From a virus: DNA of 40,415 nucleotides. Position 1 is the stretch's first letter; the number at the start of each line of letters is the position of its first letter. This document shows, piece after piece, positions 31,798 through 38,498 of this stretch. A model generated the notes under the pieces. That model was not told the DNA's origin and ran no database searches. It saw only the letters and a list, made by a program, of their open reading frames with translations. The DNA is taken from positions 1 to 40,415 of the IMG/VR virus record IMGVR_UViG_3300031857_000467; one strand, written 5' to 3'. The position numbers and the translations under genes are program-made.

Positions 31798-32904
31798 TCA
31801 AGCCAGCAGTGCAGGCAAGACGGGCTTGAGTACCAAGGGCTGGCGTACATCCCATTGCAGGTAGTAGCAGATCACCTCGGCAACGATGCTGACTGCGCCG
31901 TACGACTTGGTCACTGAACTGATAAGACCAGACGCATCACCCTCGATCAGCATATCGTAGACACCCTGCTCAGTAGTACACAAGTCATCACGATGTGTGT
32001 ATCCCAAAGGCTCAGGCGTGTAGCAGTGCAGTAGCGTAGTGATTGTGTACGCAGGCATCTGGTCAAGCCAGATCTCCATCGTCTCTACGTCAGCCTCGGT
32101 CAACGCAGTAGCAATGTCGTCAGGCGTAGGTTGCACGAAGCCATCTTCGTCATCGGGAAAGTCAAACGCTGTCTCGTCGTAGTTGGCGCTGTGTGCGCTG
32201 ACACTGCGTGGGTGGATGCCGAAGCTTGCGTTGTAGTCGTACATCTCGTCGTACTCGTCATCCATGAAGCTACCATAGCTGCTTGCATACTTGTATGACT
32301 TGAGTGTAGCACTCTTGTAGCTAGGGATCAGGCGTGATGGCGTCCAAGCATAGGTGTTGCTGAACCACATATCGTCATGCTCGATACCCTGATCGAAGTT
32401 GACGTGTTGCATACGACCCTCGCCATTCATGAACACAAAGCGATTGTTGCCGATGAACTCCTCGAGCATAGCAACGAAGCCTGTGTCATACACAAGGTCA
32501 GGTGATGCAGACACAGCGCTGTGCAAGTAGTCCTTGATGAAGTGCCACGTATCTGACTTGGTCTTGTCAGCAGCATTACCTGTGTGCAGGATGCCGTTGT
32601 GCATCATGGCAATGAAGCCAGGAATCACGTCATACGGATGGCAGTTAATCATGTCAGTCTTGCCGTGCGTAGTCCAGCGGAAGTGTATAGCAATCTCACG
32701 ATCATCTTGAGGCAGGCGCTGAATGAATGCAGTAGCATCGCCAAGATTCTTGGGCAAAGTCTTGGTGACCTTGAGACCCTTGGCTGAACCATACATGAAC
32801 CCGATGCCATCAGGATTGGATGTGAAGATGTCGCTCAGTAGCCCGTGTGTGTTAAGCAGGGTTGAACGAACTGTGGAAGACTTGCCAGTAATAATGAGAC
32901 ACAT
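31798..32904 (-). CDS. Class II glutamine amidotransferase-like Ntn hydrolase
   Basis: The first 200 or so of 368 residues form a glutamine amidotransferase class II domain, which releases ammonia from glutamine. The nucleophile Cys2 follows the start Met (MCLIITGKSS). Substrate and oxyanion elements are Arg76 in AIHFRWTTHG, NCHPYDV at 88-94, MHNGIL with Asn103-Gly104, and Asp118 in KSDTWHF. These match the family spacing. Residues about 205-368 form an extra acidic, aromatic-rich region I do not recognise. The gene follows the amidoligase gene, with a GGGGAAACCTTTCCCC palindrome between them. The natural reading is that it feeds ammonia to, or edits a product of, the amidoligase. Confidence 0.85.
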   Translation of the reverse strand: MCLIITGKSSTVRSTLLNTHGLLSDIFTSNPDGIGFMYGSAKGLKVTKTLPKNLGDATAFIQRLPQDDREIAIHFRWTTHGKTDMINCHPYDVIPGFIAMMHNGILHTGNAADKTKSDTWHFIKDYLHSAVSASPDLVYDTGFVAMLEEFIGNNRFVFMNGEGRMQHVNFDQGIEHDDMWFSNTYAWTPSRLIPSYKSATLKSYKYASSYGSFMDDEYDEMYDYNASFGIHPRSVSAHSANYDETAFDFPDDEDGFVQPTPDDIATALTEADVETMEIWLDQMPAYTITTLLHCYTPEPLGYTHRDDLCTTEQGVYDMLIEGDASGLISSVTKSYGAVSIVAEVICYYLQWDVRQPLVLKPVLPALLA

Positions 32905-32930
32905 AATAAAACTCCTTGATGTAAAAGAAT

Positions 32931-32946
32931 GGGGAAAGGTTTCCCC
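32931..32946. repeat. GGGGAAA-NN-TTTCCCC palindrome, copy 2
   Basis: GGGGAAAGGTTTCCCC lies between the amidoligase stop and the amidotransferase start. With its flanks (AAT on one side, GTT on the other) it forms a 22-base unit identical to the copy at 35089. Confidence 0.85.
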
Positions 32947-32963
32947 GTTTGGTTGTTGTTGAA

Positions 32964-35060
32964 TTAAACAGGTTGTGCTTCAGACACTGTGTATGAAGAC
33001 TGCGCAAGTGAAGCAGCAAACCCCTCGTTCATAAGAACCCACAAATCATTGACACGCATATAGACAACATCGCCACTGCTGATGGTGTCTAGGTCACCCC
33101 CGTAGGGGAAGTACGCATACTCAGAGCCTGCGTAGGTAGCGAAGCGGAAGTACAGACCTTGACGAGTGACCCATGACCTGATAGCCTCAGCCTCGTTGTC
33201 GTAGGGTATGTGCACTGGGTAGTCTCTGTCATGCCTGTCCTCTGTATGCTCGGGTGTCCACGGCGCAGGGGGCACAGCGTCAGTGCAAGTGTCCATCGCT
33301 GGCGCTATGACTGTCGGTGTGGATGTGTGTATTTGACGCACGCCATACCACTTGACTAGCGCAGGGTACTGACCCGCCACAGTCTTGAGCCACTTGACAA
33401 ACGATGTGCCGTTGAGATCACGCCACGATGCGACACGGCAGAACATGACAGACGCATGAGTGAACTCGATCTGTGCAAGCAGACGTTCCTTCTTGAGTGA
33501 TGCACGGAAGATGCGTAGCTCGACTGTGTTGTACTTGCCGTTGTAGCTGTTGTCCATGCTAAGACCAAGACGCTGAGCCTCACGACCACCGAGGTTGCAC
33601 ATGTTGACCATGCGATAGCGCTCACCAGACTTACCCTTGACCGCCTTCTTGGGGTTGGTAAGGATCGACTGATGCTCTGCCGCACAGTAGCTACGAGCTT
33701 GGTCATCGACAGATGGATGACGACCTGCAATCTTACGAATGAAGTCGACGTTGGCACTGCTGTTGATGAACATCAAGAACTTACCCAGCGTCAACTGCGT
33801 GAAGGCACGAGAGTCGATGTGTACGTGCATACCGCACTTGCCTGTGTTCCATGCACGATAGGCTGGGTCGATGATCCAGTTCTTGAACTTGTCGATGTGA
33901 AGTGCAAGACCTTGCGGTGAAGTCACAACCTCGAAGCCATTGTGCGGTAGCGAGCCGTCATGCTTGATGATGCAGTATGTGGATCCAAGACGGCTACGCA
34001 CAGACTCAGCAGCTTCGTTGCAGTCATTGTCACCCGAGGTCATCTCAAGCTCGATGCCTAGCGTGAACTCACCGAAGTGCGAAGACGTGATGCCAGAGGG
34101 ATAGTCAAGAACACGAAGCACATTGGTAGAGTACGACATGATCGGCTGATCGCTGTCGTCTTCATCATCGTCATCCTCGTTGTCGTCATCCTCGTCACGA
34201 TCATAAGAGTAGTAGGCATCACGAGACTCTGAGTAGTACGCATCATCACGAGGCCAGTACTCGTTCTCATCCTCAACAAACACAGCGTTGTCGTCGAAGC
34301 ACGAGTCGCACCATGTGTCGTTACGCACCTCGTGTGTGTTGTCGCTGTCCTCGTAATGACCACAGTCGCAGTGCGTAATGCCCATGTCCCCCATACCCTC
34401 GATGGCAGTGAACGCATTCTCGATGTGACTGCCAGCCTCGCTGTAACGACCAGACAACTCAAAGAACGCAGAGCGAAGCTCATCGTTGGTGATGGACTCA
34501 TCGCCTGCCTTGGCACGAGCAACAAGCCGTCCGAAGTCTGCGTAATGCTTGCGAGCAATCTTGAAGTAGTCCTTGCTGTGCTCGTAGTACCAACTGTCCT
34601 TGAACCTAGCGCTAGGTATAGGAGGTGACTGGTCTAAGGTAGGGTCATTCTTCTTGGCATAAGCCTCAACGACTTTGTCGACACGAGTAGACAAAAGACT
34701 GCGAGCAAGCCGTGGCAGATCCGCAACGATTGTGGGTGTCAACAACCTGCGCATCATCTGATGCAGATCGTAGCGATCACGACTCTCGACAACAGCCATC
34801 CTGTACGTGATGTGCGATGGTGCAAAAGCTCCCTCACCCATGACACGATAGCGTGAGGTACGAGTCCACGCACACAGGTTCTCTAATGTAACGAGATCGA
34901 GAGGCGACTGACCTGCATCCATGTGCTTCACAGTATCCATGACAAGACGCCTACGGGATGCGTTGTACACCATGTAGCGTTTGTTGAGGGATACGATGTA
35001 GATCGTCTGCTCGAGTGAGTCAATGTAATCTTCCATCACGAATCTAGTTATCTGAAACAT
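32964..35060 (-). CDS. Amidoligase (COOH-NH2 ligase) with N-terminal zinc-binding and acidic regions
   Basis: The 698-residue protein carries a glutamine-synthetase-fold amidoligase domain at about 325-560. It shows TLGIELEMT (Glu337, Glu339), KHDGSLPHNGFEVVTSP (Asp368, Glu377), CGMHVHID (His412, His414) and NTVELRIFR (Glu514, Arg516). This family joins carboxyl and amino groups in peptides using ATP. Upstream lies a Cys group (HCDCGH with Cys231/Cys233 and WCDSC with Cys251/Cys254), likely a zinc site, then Tyr/Asp repeats (DDAYYSESRDAYYS) and an Asp/Glu tract to about residue 315. The first 200 residues are helical and unassigned. Known amidoligase neighbourhoods often pair it with an amidotransferase, as here. 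The substrate is unknown. Confidence 0.85.
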   Translation of the reverse strand: MFQITRFVMEDYIDSLEQTIYIVSLNKRYMVYNASRRRLVMDTVKHMDAGQSPLDLVTLENLCAWTRTSRYRVMGEGAFAPSHITYRMAVVESRDRYDLHQMMRRLLTPTIVADLPRLARSLLSTRVDKVVEAYAKKNDPTLDQSPPIPSARFKDSWYYEHSKDYFKIARKHYADFGRLVARAKAGDESITNDELRSAFFELSGRYSEAGSHIENAFTAIEGMGDMGITHCDCGHYEDSDNTHEVRNDTWCDSCFDDNAVFVEDENEYWPRDDAYYSESRDAYYSYDRDEDDDNEDDDDEDDSDQPIMSYSTNVLRVLDYPSGITSSHFGEFTLGIELEMTSGDNDCNEAAESVRSRLGSTYCIIKHDGSLPHNGFEVVTSPQGLALHIDKFKNWIIDPAYRAWNTGKCGMHVHIDSRAFTQLTLGKFLMFINSSANVDFIRKIAGRHPSVDDQARSYCAAEHQSILTNPKKAVKGKSGERYRMVNMCNLGGREAQRLGLSMDNSYNGKYNTVELRIFRASLKKERLLAQIEFTHASVMFCRVASWRDLNGTSFVKWLKTVAGQYPALVKWYGVRQIHTSTPTVIAPAMDTCTDAVPPAPWTPEHTEDRHDRDYPVHIPYDNEAEAIRSWVTRQGLYFRFATYAGSEYAYFPYGGDLDTISSGDVVYMRVNDLWVLMNEGFAASLAQSSYTVSEAQPV

Positions 35061-35088
35061 ATACTTCTCCTTGATTTATATAAAGAAT

Positions 35089-35104
35089 GGGGAAAGGTTT
35101 CCCC
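35089..35104. repeat. GGGGAAA-NN-TTTCCCC palindrome, copy 3
   Basis: GGGGAAAGGTTTCCCC lies 28 bases upstream of the amidoligase start on the leftward strand, before its AAGGAG ribosome site. The central pair is GG. Confidence 0.85.
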
Positions 35105-35128
35105 GTTGAACTAACACACACCTGTTGC

Positions 35129-35368
35129 TCAGGCTACAGCTACCTCCATGTGATCTATTACATCGTACGAATCCACCTCGAATGTGCGATGCTCACCTTC
35201 GATTGGGTCACCAGCGTTGAACACGTAGAACGTGTCGTGGTACTTCTTCAGCACCTCGTCACGCATCGAGTCGGACAACTCGGGCGGTACGACTAAGGCG
35301 TTAGCCGTGAATGGGTTATTGAATGGGGCTGTGTATCTCCCGTGTATACGGATACGGATTACTCTCAT
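35129..35368 (-). CDS. Small hypothetical protein, 79 residues
   Basis: I start this at the ATG at 35368, whose ATGA overlaps the stop of the upstream gene and follows an AAGGAG site, rather than at the far upstream in-frame ATG that would run through that gene. The product begins MRVIRIRIHGRYTAPFNNPF and has an alpha/beta pattern ending in DSYDVIDHMEVAVA. It is unrecognised. It is the last gene of its coupled run before a palindrome and the amidoligase gene. Confidence 0.65.
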   Translation of the reverse strand: MRVIRIRIHGRYTAPFNNPFTANALVVPPELSDSMRDEVLKKYHDTFYVFNAGDPIEGEHRTFEVDSYDVIDHMEVAVA

Positions 35369-35553
35369 TTGTTTTCTCCTTCTGGTTGATAATCTTCGCA
35401 ACGATCTGCCACTGTCCGTAGATGGGCGTCCATCGCTTGGTTTTCCTCTGTGCTCATAGACACACGCTGAACTAACTGCCCCTTGAAGCAAGCAAGCCCT
35501 GTGTTGTAGCCCCATGTGTGCGTTGAGCGTTCGCAGTTCCTACATGATTTCAT
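35365..35553 (-). CDS. Small Cys-containing protein, 62 residues
   Basis: The product opens with MKSCRNCERSTHTWGYNTGL (Cys4, Cys7) and has Cys22 and Cys52 (GLACFKGQ and DRCEDYQ). This gives a possible four-cysteine metal site, or a small conserved phage protein ending in an acidic tail. GGAG precedes the ATG, and the gene is coupled at both ends by ATGA overlaps. No function is assigned. Confidence 0.7.
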   Translation of the reverse strand: MKSCRNCERSTHTWGYNTGLACFKGQLVQRVSMSTEENQAMDAHLRTVADRCEDYQPEGENK

Positions 35554-35657
35554 TTTCTTTCTCCTGTTACGTAGTCAACTAAACCCTTCTTACGCATCTT
35601 GTTCAGCCAGCGTTTGTAGTAGCGGATGAACTCTTTCTCTTTGGTGCTTGGTCTCAT
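35550..35657 (-). CDS. 35-residue basic micropeptide
   Basis: Very short, with AGGAG 6 bases before its ATG. It starts within the stop of the upstream gene (TAATG) and ends overlapping the next start (ATGA). The product, beginning MRPSTKEKEFIRYYKRWLNK, is strongly basic and helical, and could bind nucleic acid or a host protein. The double coupling and good ribosome site make it likely to be translated. Confidence 0.6.
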   Translation of the reverse strand: MRPSTKEKEFIRYYKRWLNKMRKKGLVDYVTGERK

Positions 35658-35890
35658 TACTTACTCCTGTTGTTGATTGCATCCAGTGCCTCGTCAGCGC
35701 ACGCACACCATGATTGCCAGCTTATGAACGCCTGTGCTGCCCACTCGGGGTTACTCTTGGATGCCTGCACTTGCTTGGCGTAGTTGGCTATGGCCTCGAT
35801 GAGGAACGCCTGCATGAGCACGCCCTGCTGTGAGTGCGTCATGAGTCCGTTGATAAGTTGCACGTTTGTTTTGTGTTTGACTTTGGTCAT
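35657..35890 (-). CDS. Small conserved phage protein, 77 residues
   Basis: Starts at the ATG at 35890 behind an AAGGAG site (a longer version reaching 35962 would run into the upstream gene). The product has LINGLMTHSQQGVLMQAFLI near residues 11-30 and ends SWQSWCACADEALDAINNRS. I recall this helical pattern, with a hydrophobic helix then a WxxCA helix, from many small phage proteins of unknown function. It is coupled to the next gene by TAATG. Confidence 0.7.
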   Translation of the reverse strand: MTKVKHKTNVQLINGLMTHSQQGVLMQAFLIEAIANYAKQVQASKSNPEWAAQAFISWQSWCACADEALDAINNRSK

Positions 35891-35901
35891 TTGATTCTCC
35901 T

Positions 35902-36297
35902 TCAGTTGTTGCTGTACACATATGCTTTGAGCGCACGGATCGCCTGCTCGGGCGTACCGCACTCACCTAAATCTCGCTCGCTGAAGCACGTCTCACCTGA
36001 TGCCCAGCCTGCCTCGGGCGGTACGCCTGCAAACAGCCAGTCCTCGCCATCCCACAAGGCGGTGGTCTTAGACCAATCCCATTCGTCTTCTAGTTGATCC
36101 TCCCAATACTCCTGCACACTACGTTTCATGTGTGGTAACTCGTTGACGCACTCGGTCAGTAAGTCAATCAGCCCTTGCCGATCTATGTCGCTACCTACCC
36201 ATGTGCTGACCATGATGGGCGTGACTACGTCTTGCTTCTCCAATTCATGGATCTCGTCTTTGAGATTGTCGATACGGGTTCTGATGCTTGTGCTCAT
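35902..36297 (-). CDS. Hypothetical protein, 131 residues
   Basis: The chosen start is the ATG at 36297 after AAGGAG; an upstream in-frame ATG at 36348 lacks a site. The N-terminal 30 residues are a charged helix (RTRIDNLKDEIHELEKQD). The rest is acidic and Trp-rich (VQEYWEDQLEDEWDWSKTTA, then WDGEDWLFAGVPPEAGW), suggesting a small protein-binding domain. It is unrecognised. A GGGGAAA-NN-TTTCCCC palindrome lies in the gap upstream. Confidence 0.65.
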   Translation of the reverse strand: MSTSIRTRIDNLKDEIHELEKQDVVTPIMVSTWVGSDIDRQGLIDLLTECVNELPHMKRSVQEYWEDQLEDEWDWSKTTALWDGEDWLFAGVPPEAGWASGETCFSERDLGECGTPEQAIRALKAYVYSNN

Positions 36298-36367
36298 TTC
36301 ATTTCTCCTTGATCGGGCAGTTTGAGGATGGTCATCGGCGTTGCCCAAGTGCCGAGACCGAGGGAAT

Positions 36368-36383
36368 GGGGAAAGTTTTCCCC
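36368..36383. repeat. GGGGAAA-NN-TTTCCCC palindrome, copy 4
   Basis: GGGGAAAGTTTTCCCC lies in the gap between the genes starting at 36297 and ending at 36410. The AAT and GTT flanks are as in copies 2 and 3; the central pair is GT. Confidence 0.85.
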
Positions 36384-36409
36384 GTTGTGAGAGCAGACAC
36401 TGGTCGTGC

Positions 36410-37105
36410 CTACTCTCCCAAATCTAAGGTGTTCCATGTTGCGGGTACTACGTCATGTGGTTGCATAGCGTCAATAATCTTGAGAGCTTTCTTTATGCGT
36501 CTCATCTTGTCTTCTCGCTCGTCGGTTGGTGCGACTATGTGTTTGCGCTCGAGCGTATCCATCTCTTTGAGCGTAGCCTTCAATAATCTTAGCTTTGCCT
36601 TGGCGTGCTGATCGAGCAGCATTGTGCGTTGGAAGGGTAGTTTGCGCTTAGCCTTCGCCTTGTGCGGTAGGGACATGAAGGCGTTGTGTATGGGTTCTTT
36701 GATTCGGTGCGGTATCCAATCAGTCCAGTGCTCGCCCTCGTTGGGCAGGTTCTTGTCTTTGGCTAGTTGCATGGGCGTTTGCTCAAGCTTGCGTGATGGA
36801 TGTGCAAAGCGGTTCAATAGTTTCTCCATCACGGCTATGTACGCATCGAACACCTCAACACGCTCTTCATCATCGAGATCGTAGGCACGCCCAACCTTGG
36901 CACTGTTGAGTTCATAGCGTAGCGGTTTGAGTACGTTGTCCCATGCAAGCTTGCGCTGATGGCGTGTGATCTTGTCGACACGCATCTTTTCCTTCATCTG
37001 CGTGACTGCGTCCTTGATGTGCGTGATCTCCGCAGGGTGCAGTTTGCGCTTCAATAATCTTTGATGAAGCTCGTTTGGCGTGAGGTTGAGGTATGTTTCG
37101 TACAT
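36410..37105 (-). CDS. Basic hypothetical protein, 231 residues, carrying iterons
   Basis: I start this at the ATG at 37105, since GGA at the end of AAAGGA lies 9 bases upstream and longer versions run into the non-coding region. The product (MYETYLNLTPNELHQRLLKR at the start) is helical and rich in Lys and Arg, with no motif I know. The gene contains three copies of the 9-mer TCAATAATC (36471, 36580, 37051), in two reading frames, so the repeat is not kept for its protein sense. A fourth copy fills the space between the ribosome site and the ATG. The protein could bind these sites, as many iteron-binding replication proteins are encoded beside their sites; this is speculation. Confidence 0.65.
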   Translation of the reverse strand: MYETYLNLTPNELHQRLLKRKLHPAEITHIKDAVTQMKEKMRVDKITRHQRKLAWDNVLKPLRYELNSAKVGRAYDLDDEERVEVFDAYIAVMEKLLNRFAHPSRKLEQTPMQLAKDKNLPNEGEHWTDWIPHRIKEPIHNAFMSLPHKAKAKRKLPFQRTMLLDQHAKAKLRLLKATLKEMDTLERKHIVAPTDEREDKMRRIKKALKIIDAMQPHDVVPATWNTLDLGE

Positions 37106-37503
37106 GATTATTGATCCTTTCAAAGTACAGGTGGACATTTTACCCCGAATCTGTCCTGTGTATATCGTAGCGGACTATTCGGTAGACACCCGCTAGACCG
37201 CATGGATACTCGCTTGCTCGGTAAATGTGTCACGCTATCTACCTTTTTGTGGGAGAGCACTTGGGCTTGTCTTTTAAAAGAAGTCCAAGCAAAAGAAAAA
37301 GAGCTCACCCCCATAAATATACTTCTATATATATATATATATATTAAAAAGATAGATAGATTGCCACTTTTTTGAGCCACGCTAATATCCATGCGGGTTG
37401 CGAGGTGTCTACCTGATCGTCCAGTACGCAATACACATGGATATCGTGAAAAAACAAGATTATTGACGTCAATAATCATAGTGATGGGGAAAGCTTTCCC
37501 CAT
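37106..37503. other. Non-coding AT-rich gap, candidate replication origin
   Basis: About 400 bases without a convincing gene. The gap holds one iteron at 37106, a (TA)9 run at 37326-37344 in an AT-rich stretch, the perfect palindrome GATTATTGACGTCAATAATC at 37458-37477 made of two facing iterons, and a GGGGAAAGCTTTCCCC palindrome at 37486-37501. Read leftward, the 20-base palindrome is followed by TTGTTTTTT, so it could also act as a terminator for the gene at 37504. Iterons next to an easily melted tract are typical of origins, hence the call; it is inference. Confidence 0.5.
37486..37501. repeat. GGGGAAA-NN-TTTCCCC palindrome, copy 5
   Basis: GGGGAAAGCTTTCCCC, a perfect palindrome, ends 2 bases from the stop of the gene at 37504-37725 and lies 8 bases from the 20-base iteron palindrome. 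Confidence 0.85.
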
Positions 37504-37725
37504 TCAAGAGAACAGGGGCAGTTGTGTGGGCTGTTTGCCTATCCATTCGAGTGCTGCTTCATCGGTGCTGAACACACGCCCTCTCTCGGCTAGGTTCTTG
37601 CTGAATACATAGACAACGTAGTTGCTACCGCCATTGGGGTAGTGGTATTGCAAGTGGTACTCACGTGCGCCGATTTGCACGATGCCTACTTCTTTGGTGC
37701 GGTATTGGTTGAATAGTTGGTACAT
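37504..37725 (-). CDS. Small hypothetical protein, 73 residues
   Basis: Starts at the ATG at 37725, 6 bases after AAGGAG; a longer frame upstream covers the repeats and is unlikely to be coding. The product (MYQLFNQYRTKEVGIVQIGA, then YHLQYHYPNGGSNYVVYVFS) is a compact beta-rich fold with Tyr and Val strands. It is unrecognised. An iteron lies directly before its ribosome site, so its expression may respond to whatever binds the iterons. Confidence 0.65.
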   Translation of the reverse strand: MYQLFNQYRTKEVGIVQIGAREYHLQYHYPNGGSNYVVYVFSKNLAERGRVFSTDEAALEWIGKQPTQLPLFS

Positions 37726-37787
37726 GATGGACTCCTTAAGATTATTGAAAGGTTGCGTGTGAACGCATTGGACAAGAAATGAAACAA

Positions 37788-37808
37788 CGCAAGAGCCCCG
37801 CCCTTGCG
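37788..37808 (-). terminator. Possible weak terminator
   Basis: CGCAAG and CTTGCG pair around a 9-base loop in the gap between two leftward genes. Read leftward, TTGTTTCATTTC follows. The stem is short, so this is tentative. Confidence 0.35.
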
Positions 37809-37823
37809 CTGATCTGGAAGAAC

Positions 37824-37839
37824 GGGGAAACTTTTCCCC
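37824..37839. repeat. GGGGAAA-NN-TTTCCCC palindrome, copy 6
   Basis: GGGGAAACTTTTCCCC lies 7 bases past the stop of the gene at 37847-38260, next to an iteron at 37845. The central pair is CT. Confidence 0.85.
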
Positions 37840-37846
37840 ATTATGA

Positions 37847-38260
37847 TTATTGAAACTGAACAGCATCACGCAACTTAGTCAACAAAGCGTTGAACTCATC
37901 ACGTGTTAGCCCTGCGTCAATAATCTCTGAGGTAATGTTGCTCAGTAACTTCCTAGGAACTGCGACTGCCTCCTTGCTACCGCTACTGCTTGCCTTGCCA
38001 CAGATGCCAACGACAAGATCATAGAGATCACGCTTGGCGTTCTCATAGTTCTCTGCACTCGATTCGAACACCTTGCTACCCTTAGCCTTGCCCTCGCCAT
38101 CGACTAGCTTCACACTCCAGAACTTGCCCACAAGTGGCATGAGTGTTGCCCGCACAGTCTCACGAGACTTGCGCTTGAGTTCCTTCGTGAGATCAACGAT
38201 GGCTTGGGCTTTGGATACTTTGGACTTGCAATACAGATTGACATTGGTTTGAACTGACAT
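37847..38260 (-). CDS. Hypothetical protein, 137 residues, first gene of the leftward block
   Basis: The product (MSVQTNVNLYCKSKVSKAQA at the start) is basic and mostly helical, with a beta-rich centre (MPLVGKFWSVKLVDGEGKAK) and a C-terminal helical pair (DEFNALLTKLRDAV). No known motif is seen. AGGAG precedes the ATG. It is the first gene downstream of the divergent control region, so it is likely the first protein made from the leftward promoter; immediate-early regulatory or host-takeover roles would fit. Its stop codon is part of an iteron (CAATAATC). Confidence 0.65.
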   Translation of the reverse strand: MSVQTNVNLYCKSKVSKAQAIVDLTKELKRKSRETVRATLMPLVGKFWSVKLVDGEGKAKGSKVFESSAENYENAKRDLYDLVVGICGKASSSGSKEAVAVPRKLLSNITSEIIDAGLTRDEFNALLTKLRDAVQFQ

Positions 38261-38279
38261 GACTATCTCCTAGTTGGAT

Positions 38280-38295
38280 GGGGAAACCTTTCCCC
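38280..38295. repeat. GGGGAAA-NN-TTTCCCC palindrome, copy 7
   Basis: GGGGAAACCTTTCCCC lies 19 bases upstream of the first leftward gene, just before its ribosome site. The central pair is CC. Confidence 0.85.
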
Positions 38296-38498
38296 GTTGT
38301 TGGGAAGCACTATTGCTAATCAACACTTTCAGTATCCATATGGGGGGTTTGGGATAGGTCATTTTGGGTATAGCGAAACCCCACCCATCCCCCACCCCCC
38401 GTGTAGAAAGCGGAGTCCCGTAGCGCACATGAACACTGTTCCTCACCCGCAAAGCCAATTTTTAAAATTCCTGACCACAAACACCCCACCCCCTAAAA

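Larger units (their letters stand above)
36471..37925. repeat. Cluster of nine TCAATAATC iterons
   Basis: Exact copies of TCAATAATC on the + strand start at 36471, 36580, 37051, 37469 and 37917. Copies on the - strand (GATTATTGA) start at 37106, 37458, 37740 and 37845. By reading I found no other exact copy in the window. They lie inside genes in different frames, over a stop codon (37845), next to ribosome sites (37106, 37740) and as a head-to-head pair (37458-37477). This is a DNA- or RNA-level signal, such as iterons of an origin or operator sites. Confidence 0.85.

Noticed and set aside
36297-36340. A 13-codon leader-like frame overlapping the start at 36297
   Set aside because: It has an ATGA overlap but no ribosome site, and it is too short to judge.
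37120-37503. A 127-codon leftward open frame across the iteron gap
   Set aside because: It runs through the TA tract, the iteron palindrome and the GGGGAAA palindrome, has no ribosome site, and gives a composition unlike the neighbours (YIYIYRS run).
30870-38295. CRISPR array or mobile element repeats
   Set aside because: The repeats are palindromes with irregular spacing of hundreds to thousands of bases, with genes between them, no equal spacers, no cas genes and no transposase.
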